From assembly GCA_036389715.1 (NCBI GenBank), contig DASVWH010000091.1, positions 1-64,000 of the forward strand: a stretch of DNA of 64,000 bases. The letters are read 5' to 3'. The DNA comes from DASVWH01 sp036389715. GTDB lineage: Bacteria > Acidobacteriota > Blastocatellia > Pyrinomonadales > Pyrinomonadaceae. Shown here piece by piece: positions 42,020 through 50,722 of this stretch. The notes under the pieces were generated by a model. That model was not told the origin of the DNA. It made no database searches and was given only the letters and a program-made list of their open reading frames with translations. Each line of letters starts with the position of its first letter. The stretch's first letter is position 1. Both the position numbers and the translations under genes were made by a program.

Positions 42020-42991
42020 ATGAAACTTCGCATACTTTACCACGGGCACTGCTTCGACGGGGTAGCCTCGGCCGCCGTCTTCACGCGCTTTTACAGAGAG
42101 AGCCAGAACGGCTCGGCCGGTATTGAATACACGGGCCTGCTGCATCGTCCCGGCTCGCTCTTTGACGAGACGATGTTCGACGGCGACGAGAATGCCATCG
42201 TTGATTTCAAGTACTCGACCTCGCCCCGGCTGACCTGGTGGTTCGACCATCACCAGTCCGCGTTTCTCACGCCCGAAGACGAGGCACACTTTCGCCGCGA
42301 TCAATCCGGCAGGAAGTTTCTCGACGCGTCGCGCAAATCATGCACGGAGTTTATCGCCGACGTGGCCCGCACGCATTTCAGCTTCGCGGATGAGATGCTC
42401 GAACCGCTCGTCGGCTGGGCTCATATCATAGACGGCGCGCTCTACGAATCGGCCGCGCAGTGCGTCGAGCTGGCCGCGCCCGCCCTGCAACTGATGCAGG
42501 TTATCGAGAGCGACCCGGACGATTCATTCATCGAAGAGCTGATTCGCGCCCTGGCCGAGCGCCCGCTTGACGAAGTGGCGCTGAGCGCCGAAGTGCAGGC
42601 CCGCTTTCACCCGATTCTCGAACGTCACCGCGAGACGCTCGAAACCGTCCGGCGCAAGGCTTCCTACGAGAACGGCGTGGTACGGTTCGACCTGGTTGAC
42701 GAAGGGCTGGAAGGCTTCAACAAATTCATCCCCTACTATCTTTACCCTCAGACGACCTACTCCGTCGCGCTGACGCGCGGCTCACAGCGGACGAAAATCT
42801 CCGTCGGCTCCAACCCCTGGAGCCCGCGCCCGCGCACGCACAACATCGCCACCATCTGCGAGCGTTACGGCGGCGGCGGCCATGCCGTCGTCGGCGCGGT
42901 CTCATTCGCACCCGACGAAGTCGAAAGGGGCCGCACGGCCATGCGCGAGATCATCGCGGAATTGTCAGGGGAAGTGAGCAGTAAGCAGTGA
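42020..42991 (+). CDS. DHH-family phosphoesterase
   Basis: 323 residues. The N-terminal domain begins LRILYHGHCFDGVASAAVF with the first metal-binding Asp, and TWWFDHHQSAF carries the DHH signature. The C-terminal DHHA1-like region ends in YGGGGHAVVGAVSF. Family members hydrolyse short oligonucleotides, cyclic dinucleotides or polyphosphates; it is not RecJ-sized. The last codons (EVSSKQ and stop) overlap the left arm of the 42971 heptamer repeat, so the repeat shapes the protein's C-terminus. Confidence 0.8.
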   Translation: MKLRILYHGHCFDGVASAAVFTRFYRESQNGSAGIEYTGLLHRPGSLFDETMFDGDENAIVDFKYSTSPRLTWWFDHHQSAFLTPEDEAHFRRDQSGRKFLDASRKSCTEFIADVARTHFSFADEMLEPLVGWAHIIDGALYESAAQCVELAAPALQLMQVIESDPDDSFIEELIRALAERPLDEVALSAEVQARFHPILERHRETLETVRRKASYENGVVRFDLVDEGLEGFNKFIPYYLYPQTTYSVALTRGSQRTKISVGSNPWSPRPRTHNIATICERYGGGGHAVVGAVSFAPDEVERGRTAMREIIAELSGEVSSKQ

Positions 42992-43106
42992 GCAGTAAAA
43001 GAAAGAGAGCGCGCTTACCGCTTACTACTAACCTCTTCCGCTGCTCACTGCTTACTGCTCACTGCTTACTGCTCACTGCTTACTGCTTACTGCTTACTGC
43101 TCACTA
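42971..43106. repeat. Heptamer-phased inverted repeat (unit AGTGAGC/AGTAAGC)
   Basis: The left arm (about 42972-42999) is AGTGAGC, AGTAAGC, AGTGAGC, AGTAAAA and includes the stop of the DHH gene. The right arm (about 43042-43106) is at least nine units of GCTCACT/GCTTACT, the reverse complement. The gap between convergent genes is almost wholly filled by it; it ends 3 bp before the minus-strand aminopeptidase stop. Confidence 0.88.
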
Positions 43107-43108
43107 AT

Positions 43109-44404
43109 TCAGCGCGCCATCAGCTCTTCGATCTCTTCTATCTGCTTCGGGGCTTTGCTTGAGAGCACGCGATAGCCGTCTTCTGTGACCAGCACGTCGT
43201 CCTCTATGCGGACGCCGATGCCGAGATATTTTTCGGGGATGTCTTTGCTCTCGGTCGAGACGTAGATGCCCGGCTCGACCGTGATAATCATCCCCGGCTC
43301 AAGCGCGCGCGATTCGTTGCTGACGTGATAGCGGCCGACATCGTGCACGTCCATGCCGAGGAAGTGGCCGATGGTGTGCATGTAGAACTGCTTGTACTTC
43401 TCTTCCTTAATCAGCTCCTCCGGCTGGCCCTGCAAGAGACCGAGCCTGACCATCCCTTCGGTCAGGACTTCGACCGAACGCTTGTGAATATCTTCGAGGC
43501 GGCTGCCCGTGCGCGTCAGCTCGATGCAGGCCAGCTGCGCTTCCAGCACGAGGTTGTAAATCTCGCGCTGTGCTGCGGTAAAGCGCCCGTTGACGGGAAA
43601 GGTGCGTGTGATGTCGGAAGCGTAGCCGCGGTATTCCGCGCCCGCGTCAACCAGCAGGAGGTCGCCGTCTGCGAGCGTCGCGTCGTTGTTGACGTAGTGC
43701 AGCACGGTCGCGTTCGCGCCGCTGCCGACGATGGAAGTGTAGGCGGGGGCCGCCGCGCCGTTCTTGCGAAAGTGATACTCGATCAGGGCCTCGACCTCGT
43801 ACTCCTTCATGCCGGGACGCGCGGCCTTCATCGCTTCACGGTGAGCATCGGCGGCGATGTCGGCCGCGCGCTGCATCAGCTCCACCTCCTCCGCGCCCTT
43901 GAAGAGGCGCATTTCGTGAATCACAGCGCCCGTATCCACGATGGCCTGCGGCGCACTCTGACCGCGCCTGGCCCAGGCACGCAGCTGCCTGATCTGCCTG
44001 ATGATCTTTTCGTCCAGGTCGGCATTGCCGTTGCCGATGCGGTAGTAGAGATTAGTGACGCCGTTGATTAGCTCGCCGAGCTTCGCTTCGAACTCGGAGA
44101 TGGGAAAGGCCGCGTCCGCGCCGTACTGCTCGCGCGCGCCTTCGACCCCTGCGCGCCGCCCGTCCCAGACCTCTCTCTCTGGATCGCGCGGCCTGACGAA
44201 GAGCGTGTAGCGGTGCTCGCTCGAAGGAGAGATGACGGCGATGGCTTCCGGCTCGTCGAAGCCCGTCAGGTAGTAGAAATCGGAGTCCTGCCGGTAGCGG
44301 TAATGCGTATCGTTCGAGCGTGTGGCCTCGCGCGCGCTGCCGATGATGGCGACGGAATTGGGCTCCATCCGCTTGATGAATTCCGCCAGTTGGGGTCTCT
44401 GCAT
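43109..44404 (-). CDS. pepP: Xaa-Pro aminopeptidase (M24B, PepP-like)
   Basis: 431 residues. An N-terminal AMP_N domain has YRQDSDFYYLTGFDEPEAI. The pita-bread catalytic domain carries the metal ligands: Asp pair in LLLVDAGAEYRGYASDITR, His in HTIGHFLGMDVHD, Glu in GMIITVEPGIY and Glu in GVRIEDDVLVT. It removes N-terminal residues preceding proline from peptides and uses two metal ions. It lacks a signal peptide. It is divergently placed from the aldehyde dehydrogenase gene. Confidence 0.92.
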   Translation of the reverse strand: MQRPQLAEFIKRMEPNSVAIIGSAREATRSNDTHYRYRQDSDFYYLTGFDEPEAIAVISPSSEHRYTLFVRPRDPEREVWDGRRAGVEGAREQYGADAAFPISEFEAKLGELINGVTNLYYRIGNGNADLDEKIIRQIRQLRAWARRGQSAPQAIVDTGAVIHEMRLFKGAEEVELMQRAADIAADAHREAMKAARPGMKEYEVEALIEYHFRKNGAAAPAYTSIVGSGANATVLHYVNNDATLADGDLLLVDAGAEYRGYASDITRTFPVNGRFTAAQREIYNLVLEAQLACIELTRTGSRLEDIHKRSVEVLTEGMVRLGLLQGQPEELIKEEKYKQFYMHTIGHFLGMDVHDVGRYHVSNESRALEPGMIITVEPGIYVSTESKDIPEKYLGIGVRIEDDVLVTEDGYRVLSSKAPKQIEEIEELMAR

Positions 44405-44555
44405 GACTTATTCTCCTCCGGTGCGATGAGAGTGAAGCCGCATTGTAACCGAGAGATACTTCGACGCGGAAATGTGCAGCGAAGGGCGGGGCCCTGATTT
44501 CGGCTTTCTCCCCCGGCCTGTTTGAGTGATAATCCTCACGAGAGGTCTTCAAATT

Positions 44556-46139
44556 ATGAGCGTGCAGACTGCGAACGTTGAAACAGCGAGCGCGACCGAG
44601 CTTGTCTCTTACGATCCGGCGACCGGCGAGGAGGTCGGACGCGCCCCCGTCTCTACGCCCCGGCAGGTCCTCGCATCGGTCGAGCAGGCGCGCCGGGCAC
44701 AAAGCTCCTGGGCCGGGCTGGGCTTTCATGAGCGCGGCCGGTTCATCCTGCGCGCGCGCCGCCTCATCCTCGAAGAGATGGAAGAGATCGCGCTGCTCAT
44801 CTCCAGAGAGACGGGCAAGCCCGTGGCGGAAGCCGTCTCGATGGAATTAGCGCCGACGCTCGACCTGATGCAGCACTTCGCGCGGCGAACGGCGCGGATG
44901 CTCAGGCCCGAGAAGATAGACATCGGGCAGTACGGCCTGATGGGGCGCACCTCGCACATCGTTTACCGGCCGCTCGGCGTCATCGGTATCATCTCGCCCT
45001 GGAACTTTCCCTGGGCTACGCCGCTGGACGAAGTAGTGATGGCCCTGATGGCCGGTAACGCCGTCGTCGTCAAACCGAGCGAGCTGACGCCGCTCGTCGG
45101 GCTCAAGATAGCAGACGTTTTCCGGCGCGCGGACCTGCCCGAAGGCTTATTGCAAGTCCTGACGGGCGACGGCCGGACGGGCGCGGCCCTCGTCGAGGCG
45201 GGCGTTGACAAAGTCATGTTCACGGGCAGCGTCGCCACCGGCAAGCGCGTCGCCGAGATGGCCGCGCGGCGGCTCATCCCGGTCGTGTTGGAGCTGGGCG
45301 GCAAAGACCCGATGATCGTGTTGGAGGATGCCGACGTGGAGACGGCGGCCAGCGCGGCCGTCTGGGGCGCGTTCTGCAACTCGGGGCAGGCCTGCGCGTC
45401 GGTCGAGCGCTGCTACGTTGACGAAAAGATAGCGCCGCGATTTATCGAGAGCGTGGTCACACAGACGCGCGCCCTGCGCCAGGACATCGGCACGCGCGAG
45501 GAGACGGACATCGGCGCGATGTCGAGCGAAAGGCAGCTTTCCATCGTCGCCGGGCACGTTGCGGACGCGGTCGAGCGCGGCGCGCGCGTCCTGACAGGCG
45601 GCGGCCCTTCTTCCTCTCTGCCCGGCTTCTTTTACGAGCCGACGGTCGTCGTGAATGTCAATCACCAGATGCCGCTGATGTCCGAAGAGACGTTCGGCCC
45701 GGTCCTTCCGGTGATGACCTTCAAGACGGAGGAGGAGGCCGTGCGGCTGGCCAACGACAGCATCTACGGGCTGACGGCCAGCGTCTGGACCAGGGACGCG
45801 GCGCGCGGCAGGCGCATCGCCGAGCGGCTCGAAGCCGGGACGGTGATGGTCAACGAGGTGCTCTACACGCACGGCATCGCGCAGGTTCCCTGGGGCGGGA
45901 TAAAGCAGAGCGGAATCGGGAGAACTCACGGGCGGCTGGGGCTCCTGGAGCTGGTCGCGGCACAGCACGTTCACGTCAACCGCATCGGCCGCATGCGCGA
46001 CCTCTGGTGGTTTCGCTACACGCCGCGCGCCGCCACGCTATTTCGCGGCTTCGCCAGGCGCTTTGCCACCGGCAACCCGCTGCAAACCTCCCTGCTGTTG
46101 CCGCAGATGATTCGCCGCTTTTTCGAGCGTCGCCCCTAA
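44556..46139 (+). CDS. NAD(P)-dependent aldehyde dehydrogenase
   Basis: 527 residues, slightly longer than the usual 480-500. The N-terminal binding region has GIISPWNFPWATPLDEVVMA and VKPSELTPLVGLKIADVF, the catalytic Glu lies in VLELGGKDPMIV, and the catalytic Cys in FCNSGQACASVERCYV. The last 45 residues are Arg-rich and extend past the usual end. The substrate is not evident, though the type resembles long-chain or aromatic aldehyde dehydrogenases. The ATG at 44556 is preferred; a GTG at 44526 would give ten extra residues. A GATAAT at 44528-44533 may be its -10 box. Confidence 0.88.
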   Translation: MSVQTANVETASATELVSYDPATGEEVGRAPVSTPRQVLASVEQARRAQSSWAGLGFHERGRFILRARRLILEEMEEIALLISRETGKPVAEAVSMELAPTLDLMQHFARRTARMLRPEKIDIGQYGLMGRTSHIVYRPLGVIGIISPWNFPWATPLDEVVMALMAGNAVVVKPSELTPLVGLKIADVFRRADLPEGLLQVLTGDGRTGAALVEAGVDKVMFTGSVATGKRVAEMAARRLIPVVLELGGKDPMIVLEDADVETAASAAVWGAFCNSGQACASVERCYVDEKIAPRFIESVVTQTRALRQDIGTREETDIGAMSSERQLSIVAGHVADAVERGARVLTGGGPSSSLPGFFYEPTVVVNVNHQMPLMSEETFGPVLPVMTFKTEEEAVRLANDSIYGLTASVWTRDAARGRRIAERLEAGTVMVNEVLYTHGIAQVPWGGIKQSGIGRTHGRLGLLELVAAQHVHVNRIGRMRDLWWFRYTPRAATLFRGFARRFATGNPLQTSLLLPQMIRRFFERRP

Positions 46140-46175
46140 TCAATCTTAATTTCTCTCGGATGGAGTCGTCTTAAC

Positions 46176-47000
46176 ATGAGATATTTTGCCGGATGGCTGA
46201 TGGTTTGTCTGCTCTGCCTGTTGCAGTCTCAAACAGGGCTCGCGCAGCAGCGCGCGGCGAGAAGAAACAGACGCGCAGACCAGTCGGCGATGCAGCGGGA
46301 GATTAATGCTCTCAAGGAAGGCCAGCGGCGGATTCTCTCAGAGCTTGAAGAGCTGAAAAGGATGCTTCAGGCGAGAGACGGCGGCACGGCGGCTCTCCCG
46401 GCCGCGGCCGCGCCCGCACAGCCGCTGCCCCCTGCGGAGATTGCCTTGAATGCGGATGAGCCTTTCAGGGGCGGACAGCGAGCGCGCGTAGCGATCATCG
46501 AGTATTCGGATTTCCAGTGCCCCTTCTGCGGCAGCTATAGCCGCGAGACCTATCCGCAGCTCGACGAAAACTATCTCAAGACGGGCAAGGTCAAATACGT
46601 CTTCCGCGATTTCCCCCTGCCGATGCACCCGCACGCGGAGCAGGCGGCCGAGGCCGCGCGCTGTGCCGGAGAGCAGTCGAAATTCTGGGAGATGCATGAT
46701 CGCCTCTTTGCCAACCAGGAGGCGCTGGCCGCCTCGGACCTCTTCGGGCACGCCAGGGCGCTCGGGCTCGACACAGGCAAATTCAACCAGTGCATGATGA
46801 GCAAAAGGCACGCGGGCCAAATCCGCGAGAGTATGAGGGAGGGCGAAAGGCTCGGGATTGACGGGACACCAGCCTTCCTCATCGCAGTCGCCAGGCCGGG
46901 CAGCAGCCAGTTCAAGATCGTCAAGCTCTTGATCGGGGCCGAATCCTACGAGAGCTTCAAGACGGTGCTCGACGAGGCGCTCAGGTCGCAGGGAAAGTAG
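46176..47000 (+). CDS. Secreted DsbA/Thioredoxin_4 family protein
   Basis: 274 residues. A signal peptide (GWLMVCLLCLLQSQTGLAQ) is followed by a basic, Gln-rich coiled-coil-like stretch (REINALKEGQRRILSELEEL) and a Pro/Ala linker. The thioredoxin domain has IEYSDFQCPFCGSYSRETYP with C115-x-x-C118, and DGTPAFLIAV holds the cis-Pro. This is the DsbA/DsbG-like protein type often called Thioredoxin_4. It may form or isomerise disulfides in the periplasm. It begins 36 nt after the aldehyde dehydrogenase; a hairpin follows. Confidence 0.87.
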   Translation: MRYFAGWLMVCLLCLLQSQTGLAQQRAARRNRRADQSAMQREINALKEGQRRILSELEELKRMLQARDGGTAALPAAAAPAQPLPPAEIALNADEPFRGGQRARVAIIEYSDFQCPFCGSYSRETYPQLDENYLKTGKVKYVFRDFPLPMHPHAEQAAEAARCAGEQSKFWEMHDRLFANQEALAASDLFGHARALGLDTGKFNQCMMSKRHAGQIRESMREGERLGIDGTPAFLIAVARPGSSQFKIVKLLIGAESYESFKTVLDEALRSQGK

Positions 47001-47063
47001 CAGGCCCGAAACATCGCAGCGTTCTCCTTTGAGAAGACCGAGAGGAGAAGGCTCCCTGAAACG

Positions 47064-47107
47064 GGAAAAACCACCGTCAGGCAAAGATGCTTGCCGGTGG
47101 TTTTTCC
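47064..47107. terminator. Hairpin terminator between convergent genes
   Basis: GGAAAAACCACCG (47064-47076) pairs perfectly with 47095-47107; inside it GGCAA pairs with TTGCC. One side is A-rich and the other T-rich, so it can end the DsbA-like gene (plus) and the EXORDIUM-like gene (minus). Confidence 0.85.
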
Positions 47108-47188
47108 GTCTCGCGGCCCAGACTCCGTGAGCGCCCGATGTTGATAGTCGCTCGTAAGCTGCCGCTCTAAGTAATTGACGGGCTCCGC

Positions 47189-48160
47189 TTACTGAGTGGT
47201 CAGGCTCATGTTGCAGGTGTCGCCCGAAGTGGAGTGCTTCAGGTTCCGCTGAATGAGATAGTTGCGGGTTCCCATCGTGACGTTATACCAGGCCCCGTTG
47301 GCTGCCTGGCGCTGGTTTTGGCCGAAGGTCCAGGCGCACTTGTCTGCGTTCTCAGCGCCGCCGCTGTCAACCCAGCCCGAGCGCGGATCGGCGTCCGTGA
47401 CTGCCTCTTCCAGCTCGTGCGCGATGATCGAAACCATGCCGTCAACACCGGCATTGCCGTTGGGCCCGATGGTCTGAGCGGAGCAGGCGCTGAGGCAACG
47501 ATTGGCGTTGCCGACAAAGGAGTAGCGGACGTGTCCGGCGCTCGGCGTCGCCGCCGTGTGCCAGCCGCAATACTTCGTACAGAACCCGGAGGTCTCGGTC
47601 ACGTCCGAAGAGGTGAGCACGAAATAGACGCCGTTCGGGTCGTAAGGCAGCTTGCCGCTGGTGATGGAGCTGTTGACGATGGTCAGAATATCGGAGTCGC
47701 GCAGGCGCGTGCCGCGCGAGTAGGCATCCGAGGCTTCGCCCTTGAACAAGGCCCCGCCGCTGATCGTGTAGTTTCCGGCCGAGTAGGTCGTGTTGATCTG
47801 AAAATAGGGTGAGCCGCCGACGTTATTGGCAAAGTCTCTGAGGATTTGCTGGCCGCTCGCGTTGTCAGAGCCGTTGGTTTGGTTCCAGTTGCCGTACCAG
47901 ATGTAGTAGATGTTCGGTGTCGGAATGAGAGCGCCGCCGTGATATGTGATTGCGGGCGTGATGATGCCGGTCGTCCCGGCCGTCACCGCATTGCCGCCCG
48001 CGGGCGCATTCGCGTCGTCCTTATTGGGGCGATGTTTGATAATCTCGGGCTCGCCTTGTCCCTCGGTCTGTGCATAAGCGGCACTCGATAAGCCGAAGAT
48101 GGTCAGCAAGGCAATCATTAGATACACGTGGGGGTTCTTGGGATTCATAACTCTATTCAC
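47189..48160 (-). CDS. Secreted EXORDIUM/phosphate-induced protein 1-like protein
   Basis: About 323 residues. After a signal peptide (VYLMIALLTIFGLSSAAYAQ) it shows the family's landmark pieces: TPNIYYIWYGNW, VYFVLTSSDVTE, GFCTKYCGWHT, IAHELEEAVTDADPRSGW and ENADKCAWTFG. The family is best known from plants (PHI-1/EXORDIUM, cell-wall-associated growth regulators) and also occurs in bacteria. The HELEE stretch with later acidic residues recalls a metal site, but no enzyme activity is proven. GTG at 48160 is chosen because AAAGGAG lies a few bases upstream; an ATG at 48148 is the alternative. A promoter is predicted about 130 bp upstream. Confidence 0.78.
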   Translation of the reverse strand: MNRVMNPKNPHVYLMIALLTIFGLSSAAYAQTEGQGEPEIIKHRPNKDDANAPAGGNAVTAGTTGIITPAITYHGGALIPTPNIYYIWYGNWNQTNGSDNASGQQILRDFANNVGGSPYFQINTTYSAGNYTISGGALFKGEASDAYSRGTRLRDSDILTIVNSSITSGKLPYDPNGVYFVLTSSDVTETSGFCTKYCGWHTAATPSAGHVRYSFVGNANRCLSACSAQTIGPNGNAGVDGMVSIIAHELEEAVTDADPRSGWVDSGGAENADKCAWTFGQNQRQAANGAWYNVTMGTRNYLIQRNLKHSTSGDTCNMSLTTQ

Positions 48161-48286
48161 GAGGTTCTCCTTTAGAGAGTCTGTGGCACTGCCCGGAGAC
48201 AGCACGGAACCTTAAGCTATAAGCTGAGCTAGAGAGGAGTTAACTGTAGTTGCAAGCCAGCCTGCTAGAGTGCAAGGGGCCTACGC

Positions 48287-48315
48287 AATCTACGCTTGAT
48301 GCGAGAATAAGTCAA
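48287..48315 (-). promoter_or_regulatory. Candidate sigma70-type promoter of the EXORDIUM-like gene
   Basis: On the minus strand TTGACT (48315-48310) and TAGATT (48292-48287) are 17 bp apart. The predicted leader is about 120 nt. The rest of the 48161-48493 divergent gap holds nothing else recognisable. Confidence 0.5.
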
Positions 48316-48493
48316 TGGCATTTCGACGCCCGGCCCTGTTCTCTGCTCAAGGCCCGGCAACCCTGCCCGGCTCCCGCTTGATTTCGACGCGGCCGCGACC
48401 TTAGGATAATTCACTGGAAGGGATCAATTAAATTTTGCCGCCGCCCCGGTACCGGCAGCCGCCATGCACGCCCCCGTCACGGAGAAGAGCGCG

Positions 48494-48988
48494 ATGATTG
48501 ACCAGAGCTATTGTAGAAGTCTCCTGTCACTGATCCTCATTTGCTGCTGGGCTGTCTCGACGCCATCTCTTCCGGCCCGACGGGAGGCCGGGCGAGCGCA
48601 GGAGGAACGACGCGGCGCGGGCGGGCAGGGCGGACGGCTGAGGCCGCCCGACGACCTTAAGTGTCCCGTCAACGATGTCACTTCGTTTACCGGAAGAGTG
48701 CTCGCCTATTCTCGCAGGCCGGGCAGCATCTTCATACGCGTTCGCACGGACGAGAGCACGACCGAGAGCTTCACGCTCCGCTTTCCGAAGGGGCGCGCTC
48801 CGCTCGCGCTCTTGCGGCTCGGCGGCGAGCCTTTCAAGCAGGGCGACTGGGCGCTGGTCGAACGCAGCCGGAAGAGGCTGCGCCCAGGCATCCGCGCGAC
48901 CGTCTGGGCCTGTTACCGGAATAATCAACCGCAGGCCGAGCTGATTGATTGGGACACGCGCGGGCCAAATTCCGGGTCGGTCTATTAA
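48494..48988 (+). CDS. Secreted protein of unknown function
   Basis: 164 residues with an N-terminal hydrophobic segment (SLLSLILICCWAVSTPSL) that is a likely signal peptide. A basic Gly/Arg-rich stretch follows, then a beta-rich domain (VTSFTGRVLAYSRRPGSIFI, TTESFTLRFPKGRAP, GDWALVERSRKRLRPG, ATVWACYRNNQPQAELIDW). It suggests a small OB- or SH3-like barrel, but no family was recognised. ATG at 48494 follows GGAG by 9 nt; an ATG at 48464 is the alternative. The candidate selenocysteine rhodanese gene follows by 69 bp. Confidence 0.55.
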   Translation: MIDQSYCRSLLSLILICCWAVSTPSLPARREAGRAQEERRGAGGQGGRLRPPDDLKCPVNDVTSFTGRVLAYSRRPGSIFIRVRTDESTTESFTLRFPKGRAPLALLRLGGEPFKQGDWALVERSRKRLRPGIRATVWACYRNNQPQAELIDWDTRGPNSGSVY

Positions 48989-49057
48989 GTCGGGCGAGGG
49001 CCCAAAACCCTCACAGGCCAAAAGGTCGTGCAAGCCGATTGCACAGGCAGGAGAGAG

Positions 49058-49558
49058 ATGCTTCGAGAGGCCAGGCAAATGATGCGTTATGTTCCACTGA
49101 GCGCGCTGCTAATCTGCACCTTCATCGCGCATGCGGCATGTGACAGGAAGAGCGAGCAGAGCGCAGGGCGTTCGTCGCCCCCGAGCGCCGGGCCGTCAGC
49201 CTCGCCCGCGACTGCTGCGCCCGACGGCGTCAGGCGCGTCACCATCGAAGAGTTGCGCGCGGCACAGGCCAGGGGCGAGGCGGTCATAGTGGACGTGCGC
49301 GGGCCTGTCGAATACAAGCTCGGCCACATCGCGGGCGCGATCTCGATGCCGCTCGGAGCGGTCGCGGCGCGCGGCGGCGAGCTGCCGCGCGATAAGCTCA
49401 TCGTGACCTACTGCGCTTGAACCCACGAGCAACTGAGCGCCCGTGCGGTGCTGGAATTGAAGCAGAAGGGGATCGAGCGCGGCGCGGCGCTGCTCGGCGG
49501 CTGGAACGCATGGCTCGCGCAGCATCTGCCGACAGAGACTTCGGAACAGGAAGAGTAG
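49058..49558 (+). CDS. Rhodanese-domain envelope protein with in-frame TGA: candidate selenoprotein (or nonsense pseudogene)
   Basis: The frame starts at ATG 49058, just after AGGAG, and encodes a signal peptide with a possible lipidated Cys at residue 28. A rhodanese domain follows: RRVTIEELRAAQARGEAVIV, DVRGPVEYKLGHIAGAISMP, then KLIVTYCA. Codon 121 is TGA (49418-49420). The same frame stays open for 45 more codons (THEQLSARAVLELKQKGI, then ALLGGWNAWLAQHLP) to TAG at 49558, which completes a normal rhodanese. In the YCxCPxE-type rhodaneses (from family knowledge) the residue after YCA is Cys, so the TGA stands exactly at a conserved Cys. A hairpin with a G near the loop start lies 16 nt downstream of the TGA. 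Selenocysteine insertion therefore fits as well as a point nonsense mutation from TGC or TGT. Without readthrough the product is 120 residues and inactive. Confidence 0.7.
49418..49459 (+). promoter_or_regulatory. TGA codon and SECIS-like hairpin
   Basis: After the TGA, AGCGCC (49436-49441) pairs with GGTGCT (49447-49452) around the 5-nt loop CGTGC, with a G in the second loop position. An outer CAA (49430-49432)/TTG (49457-49459) pairing extends the stem. The loop G lies 22 nt after the TGA, inside the range known for bacterial SECIS elements. Only one hairpin was judged by eye, and short GC-rich hairpins are common here. Confidence 0.4.
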
Positions 49559-49722
49559 AGCGTCAAAGGGATGAGCACGGGCTTTCGGCCCGCACGCGGC
49601 CTGTATCTCGCACACGCCCTGTACGTCGCACACGGTCCGCACCCGGCTTGCAGGCCGCCACCCTCGCGCGGCACACGTAAACACTATTCTTGCGAGCCCC
49701 GCGACGGCGCGTCTCTCAAGCT

Positions 49723-49760
49723 AAAAGGGGATGCTTTCAGAGTTGAAAGCATCCCCTTTT
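49723..49760. terminator. Perfect 17-bp tetraloop hairpin
   Basis: AAAAGGGGATGCTTTCA (49723-49739) pairs fully with 49744-49760 across the loop GAGT. The ends are A4 and T4, so it is a strong intrinsic terminator in both directions, between the rhodanese gene and the minus-strand M43 protease gene. Confidence 0.93.
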
Positions 49761-49789
49761 GACTAACAGCTGGTTTCGCAGAGCAGTGT

Positions 49790-50722
49790 TTACAGGCCGC
49801 GATATTGCAGCGAGAGCGAGTCTGCGCGAGAGGCCTGACCGGCCGTGAATTCGACCATGCAGGAGTCGTAAGTGTAGTCCATGAAGTTGTAGATCGGATC
49901 GAGACCGGCCCTGTTCTTGCAGGTGTCACGACCTACGGGGCAGCCGCCCGCCGAGGAACGCTCTTCGGGAGTGTCGCTGACCAGGTCGCCGCCGCCTGTA
50001 CAGCCGCCCTGGAAGGTGTGATAAAGGCCGACCCAGTGACCGACCTCGTGCGTTCCCGTGTCGCCCTGGTTGTAGTTGGTTACCGAACCGCCCGGCAGGC
50101 TGGAATAGAGACAGACCACGCCGTCCATCTTGGGGTCGCTGGCGTAGTCCGAGGGGAAGGTCGCCCAGCCGAGCAGGCTTCCGCCGCCCGCATTGTTGGT
50201 ATAGAAGTTCAGAGCGGCCGCGCCTCCCTGGCGCAGGGCCGTCTTCATCTCTCTCTCCGCTGCCGTGCCGTTGCCCGTGGCGAACCAAGAATTGTTGGCC
50301 GTGCGCGTCGTTCCGGCCAGCGTGAACCTGAAGATGGTGTTGGACCCGCCCGTCAGGCCGCTGTAGGAATCATTGAGCACCTGAATCTGATTGGCGATCT
50401 GCGCATCCGACACATTACCTTTGCCTGTCGTGTCCGTGATGACGTGAAAGTAGACGCTGACGGTCACGGTTCCGGTTCTCTCGGCCGAGCCTGTCGTCGC
50501 CTGCCGGTTGGCCCTGAACCGATCGTTGGCGTCTGCGATCAAGCGAGCCGTTTCGTCGTCCGGGTGTCGGGTGGCACACCTGAGGAAAGCGGCGTTGGGG
50601 TTGGCATTCTCAGCCGCTTGATCGGAAGCGTGCTGCGCCGATGTAAGTTTAGAGGAGCTGCCGATGACTAATGTCAGGGCGAGTGCGCCCAGAATAAAGA
50701 GGGCTGCGAACTTACGATTCAT
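49790..50722 (-). CDS. Secreted zinc metalloprotease, M43 (pappalysin/cytophagalysin) family
   Basis: 310 residues with a signal peptide (ALFILGALALTLVIGSSSKL). The metzincin zinc site is HEVGHWVGLYH (HExxHxxGxxH), and the Met-turn is NFMDYTYDSCMVEF. Cys residues such as those in LYHTFQGGCTGGG and GCPVGRDTC may form disulfides. Cleavage of extracellular proteins is the likely role. GGAGGA precedes the ATG by about 6 nt. It ends near a strong terminator and is divergent from the subtilisin gene. Confidence 0.9.
   Translation of the reverse strand: MNRKFAALFILGALALTLVIGSSSKLTSAQHASDQAAENANPNAAFLRCATRHPDDETARLIADANDRFRANRQATTGSAERTGTVTVSVYFHVITDTTGKGNVSDAQIANQIQVLNDSYSGLTGGSNTIFRFTLAGTTRTANNSWFATGNGTAAEREMKTALRQGGAAALNFYTNNAGGGSLLGWATFPSDYASDPKMDGVVCLYSSLPGGSVTNYNQGDTGTHEVGHWVGLYHTFQGGCTGGGDLVSDTPEERSSAGGCPVGRDTCKNRAGLDPIYNFMDYTYDSCMVEFTAGQASRADSLSLQYRGL

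Noticed and set aside
49058..49420. Rhodanese gene ending normally at the TGA as a complete 120-residue protein
   Set aside because: The domain would stop two residues after its active-site Cys; the following 45 codons carry the rest of the rhodanese fold in the same frame.
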